Of a stretch of DNA of 64,000 bases, positions 60,740 through 64,000 are shown piece by piece. This DNA comes from Callorhinus ursinus. Taxonomy: Eukaryota > Chordata > Mammalia > Carnivora > Otariidae. How positions within the stretch are numbered: the first letter of the stretch is position 1; every line of letters starts with the position of its first letter. Position numbers and translations under genes: made by a program. The notes beneath the pieces were generated by a model. It was not told the DNA's origin. It saw only the letters and a list, made by a program, of their open reading frames with translations, and did not search any database. The stretch spans positions 56,153,707 to 56,217,706 of the forward strand of contig NW_020312848.1 of the NCBI RefSeq assembly GCF_003265705.1, written 5' to 3'.

Positions 60740-60992
60740 GCCAGAGCAGCTTGGTGATGGTTGGAAAGGGAGATGACTAGGAGAGAAACAGATTTTAGAG
60801 GTGTGCAGGGATTCTGTTTTGGAATGTTAAGTTTGAGGTGCCTATTTTACCTCCAGGTGAAAATATCAGGAAGACAGTTCAATGTGTGTCTAGAACTCAA
60901 GGACGAGGAGTTTGAGATTTCTCTCTCTCTCTCTCTCTATATATATACATATATATATATATAGAGAGAGAATATATATATATATAGGATCC

Positions 60993-61037
<45 letters not shown>

Positions 61038-61550
61038 TTTCAGGCTGTGGTGTTGAGTGAGATTATATATGTAGAGACGTAGATAGAGAAGAAAGAAGTT
61101 TAAGAAGTGAGCCCTGGTGGTCTTTAACATTGACAGGTGAGGTAGAAGAGAAGCATCCAGTGGAGCATCTGGGAAGGGAGGAGGAAAACCAGGAGAGTGT
61201 GATATCATAGAATCTAAAAGAAGAAAAACATTTCAGAGTAATAGGAGTGTCCTGAGAAAGTTAAGGACAGACAGTAAGTGAATAGGGTAAGGCACTAGTT
61301 GTCTTAGTAAAATTAAAGAGGAAGTTGAGTGTGAGCAATGGTGTAAGATAACTGGAGGTCAGTACGTTATGGTCTGAGTTGCATATTTCATATGGGACAT
61401 ATATGTCTAGATGTCAAGGTCTGGAGTTTGGCTATGATCTTGGGTTACCTAATGCAGTGGAGGGATAATCTTTTGCTCTGAGACAGTAAAACAGTTGAGA
61501 GTCTAGCATAGTAGAATGGAGCTTTTACATGGACTATTAAAAGTAAGAAT
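60740..61550 (-). mobile_element. L2 fossil including RT region, antisense
   Basis: The words gttaagtttgaggtgcctat, ctccaggtgaaaatatcagg, agatagagaagaaagaagtt and ccaggagagtgtgatatcat fall in the antisense order of L2 ORF2. It is interrupted by CT/TA/CA microsatellites at 60921-61035. Confidence 0.65.
60921..61035. repeat. Compound (CT)n(TA)n(GA)n and (CA)n microsatellite
   Basis: A CT run (60921-60938), TA-rich stretch (to 60962), GA run (60963-60970), second TA run (to about 60986), then about twenty CA units (60994-61035). The CT-TA-GA part is self-complementary. Confidence 0.93.
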
Positions 61551-61555
61551 ATACA

Positions 61556-61754
61556 GGGACACCTGGATGGCTCAGTCAGTTAAGCATCCGATTCTTGATT
61601 TTTGGCTCAGGTCATGATCTCAGGGTCATGAGATGGAACCCTGCATTGGACTCCACAGTCAGTTGGGAGTCTGTATGAGAGTCTCTCTCTCTCCCGTTCC
61701 CTCTGCCCCTCCTCATGCAGTCAAATAAATAAATAAATAAATTTTGGGGGGGGG
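61556..61754 (+). mobile_element. Can-SINE (older, diverged)
   Basis: Sense copy with head acacctggatggctcagtca and the gattcttgatttttggctca variant. Tail AAATAAATAAATAAATAAAT then a G run at 61745-61754. Target duplication aaaagtaagaata on both sides. Confidence 0.88.
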
Positions 61755-64000
61755 AAAAAGTAAGAATAGGTAGCCAAGTGACCAAATCTTTAGTGTATGA
61801 GGGTCTTTTACCTGATAGAAAACATGACTGAAGGATGGTGGCAAGTGCTGGAGCATTATGACATGAGCTTCAGAAGAGCAGGAACTGCTACCCAAGGGCA
61901 GGACTGAGCAGTAATGGTCTAGATGTGCTTTGGGGAACTAGGAGAAGCCAGCCTTACATCCTTCCAGATAGACACAAGTTTGGTGGGGGAAATTAACAGC
62001 TACAAGAGAAGCAGTGAACTCAGTTTCATGTTGCATAAATGGTTCGTGGATGTGTCCAGGAATTTGTATATCATGGACTCAGGTTCCAGCAGGATAGACT
62101 GGAAAGACTTGGGGAGGAAAAGGAGCACCAGAAGGCAGAGTGATGACAGAGCAGTGTGGGGATTAATGTCAAAGGTTGAGGTATTGACCTTCTGCCCATT
62201 GCTATAAAAGAATCTTTCATAATACTTAACTTTCAGCATGACCCTGCTGTGAGATGCCTGCCAGGGCGAGTATTTGTTAACTGTGCCCCAGATAACCAAA
62301 TGAGTTAATCTCCTGAATAGGGTTATTTACCATGACCCATGTGAATGTGGAAGGGTGTGTGCCAAACATAGTTATTGTGGTTTTGGCATAAAAAGTTCTT
62401 TCTGACAGTAATTGTTGGCTGATATGTTCAGTTGCTCGTTGAGGCCACTCCTGGAACAGGAGAGCAATGCCATGTCATCACAGAGGGAAGGATGCTTATC
62501 GTCCTGTTTTCCGTTCCTGGGCCTGCTTCCAAGCCATTTGAAATATGCATTAAATTGTTAAGATTTGTTCATGATCTCCAGGCCAGGGTATAGCCCTATT
62601 TAAATCTGTTTAAGATGATAAAGAAAATGTTTTACTCAAACTGTTACCTGTCAGTTTTGAGGAGGGTACAAATCATTCTTTCCCCCCAAACAGGATAAGG
62701 CTGACTTCTTCCCTGCCCTGGTCTCCAACTTCACCCTTGCGGAAATTTTACACACACACGATAACATAGATAATACAATGGTGCTATCAGACCCTTGCTT
62801 TTGGAAAGGAAGGTTCCTAGATGTCTTGAAGTGAGGCAAAGAATTGCCACTGAGGAGAGTAGAGGTTGAAGAAGAGAATCTTCTTAAAGAACATTCCTAA
62901 ATTCTGACCAGAGTTATGCTTGCTTTATCCTTATCTGACTGAGGATCAAATGGAAGAGGGCCTTTCATACTGAAAATATTTTTGTTAGGATCTGTATAAA
63001 TGCAAAGCTTGTCTTGTTCACTAGAAAATTTAAGGAAGATTTCTCTTCTGGGAATGAGTGGAGTGTAATTTTGATGAGAAAAGTAGGTAAGTATGTAGGT
63101 AGCCTTCTAGCCCTCTGAGTCATTACAGAGCTGCCATCGGATGATTTGCATCATGCCTACAACTGTTATTTCTCTCCTCAATCGGTGATGCGTGTATTTG
63201 CATCATGTGCTCAGTTCCATGAAGAACTAGTTAACTGGTGATATCATTGTCCATACAGGTCATGTATTGATCATGTCACTTTTCAATAGATACTGCTTAA
63301 TATTTTCCTTTAGATTAGCTCTGAAAATGACATTTTCTATTAATATTGGTTTAAGCCTCTCACGAGTGCATTTTATAGTGGTCTGTGTAAATGGAACTCT
63401 CAGGGGTCTCTCAGGACTCTGGTAAACAATTCCTTCTTTCCTTCATGGCCCTTAGTATCAGTAAGAATCACTGACTAGATAATAGCCATGCAATACAGAG
63501 TGTCTTTTCTATTTTCTGTTTATGCCTTTATTTGAAACTGTAATTAAATAATGTCAAACTTACAAATATAACAAAATAGTATCTGCTGTTTGAATATAAT
63601 ACAGGCCAAATCCTATAAACTTTAATTAAGTCAAGCTTGCATTGACCTCAGTAGGAATCTGGTTGAGGATCTCTTTTAATTACCTCTGCCTTAAAATATG
63701 TAAGAATTTTCACTTTGCTTTTCTCAGTCCTAGAACAATGCATGGATAGCTAAACTAATAAAATGTTTAAATAGATACAAATCAAACTTGAAAGGTTTAA
63801 ACTGTTGTTTTCATCCTGTAAATCAGCTGAGAAAAAGCATACAGACTGTAGTTCTAAATTATGTCCATAGAGTATTTTCAAATTCAGTGAATTAACTCTT
63901 TCTTTTTTTTTTCTATTTGAGCTCGTAAATGTTAACCTCAGAAGTGCCTCAGATTCTTCCATTGAAATAAACCTGAACTGACAATAGCCAGATGATGTAA

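Larger units (their letters stand above)
45660..64000 (+). other. ST7: ST7 downstream intron (partial, 18.3 kb)
   Basis: No further ST7 exon is visible. It holds MIR copies near 45765 and 47455, a GC-rich patch at 46655-46775, a MER20-like element (49217-49437), an MLT1-like LTR (50018-50442), SINEs near 51014, 51593, 54347, 60133 and 61556, an L1 fragment (60353-60567), many L2 fossils between 52740 and 61550, and CT/CA/TA microsatellites at 56131-56188 and 60921-61035. I can assign nothing in 47900-49200, 54600-55600, 56420-57570 or 62220-64000. Confidence 0.7.

Noticed and set aside
45660..64000. Search for the next ST7 exon (starting LMKEFPLLS)
   Set aside because: No segment encoding it was found by eye on the + strand, so the window is taken to end inside the intron.
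1..64000. CRISPR arrays, rRNA, tRNA genes, operons or phage-like systems
   Set aside because: Nothing of this kind is present. The tRNA-like segments are SINE heads, and the regular repeats are microsatellites of a mammalian genome.

Overview
The window is nuclear DNA of a placental mammal, from a carnivoran. It is AT-rich and mostly non-coding, and holds 18 tRNA-Lys-type carnivore SINEs (Can-SINEs) as well as L1, L2, MIR, MaLR-type LTR and DNA-transposon fossils. The young SINEs have the A-tailed form typical of arctoids (bears, pinnipeds, mustelids and relatives). I see no dog-type SINEC_Cf and no cat-type SINE, so an arctoid caniform is the best guess. There are no bacterial features.

One protein-coding gene is recognisable: ST7 (suppression of tumorigenicity 7), on the + strand. 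Seven constitutive coding exons lie at 14790-14872, 26921-27080, 36285-36339, 36982-37097, 38992-39067, 43239-43393 and 45562-45659. All have AG/GT borders and matching phases. Together they give 743 nt, which is 247 whole codons plus the last two bases of a split Val codon. An eighth, optional exon of 69 nt at 41251-41319 adds 23 in-frame residues and matches the long isoform of human ST7 as I remember it. The first coding exon(s) lie upstream of the window and the 3' half of the gene lies downstream. The last 18.3 kb is intron.

Layout: 1-14789 upstream intron (SINEs, a 148-nt polypyrimidine tract, a MaLR LTR, a Tigger-type element). 14790-27080 first two exons, separated by an intron with a 0.8-kb L1 and several SINEs. 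27081-36284 quiet intron, poor in young SINEs, with a CTCF-like site. 36285-45659 exon cluster, including an antisense CR1/L3-type LINE fossil that contains the 69-nt exon. 45660-64000 downstream intron, rich in L2 fossils, with a nested L2/L1/SINE and several microsatellites.

The most interesting observation is that the optional ST7 exon lies entirely inside, and antisense to, the endonuclease region of an ancient CR1-clade LINE. This points to exaptation of antisense retrotransposon sequence as protein-coding sequence. Second is a young SINE whose insertion point lies 17 nt beyond the end of the 116-nt exon, next to its weak 5' splice site.
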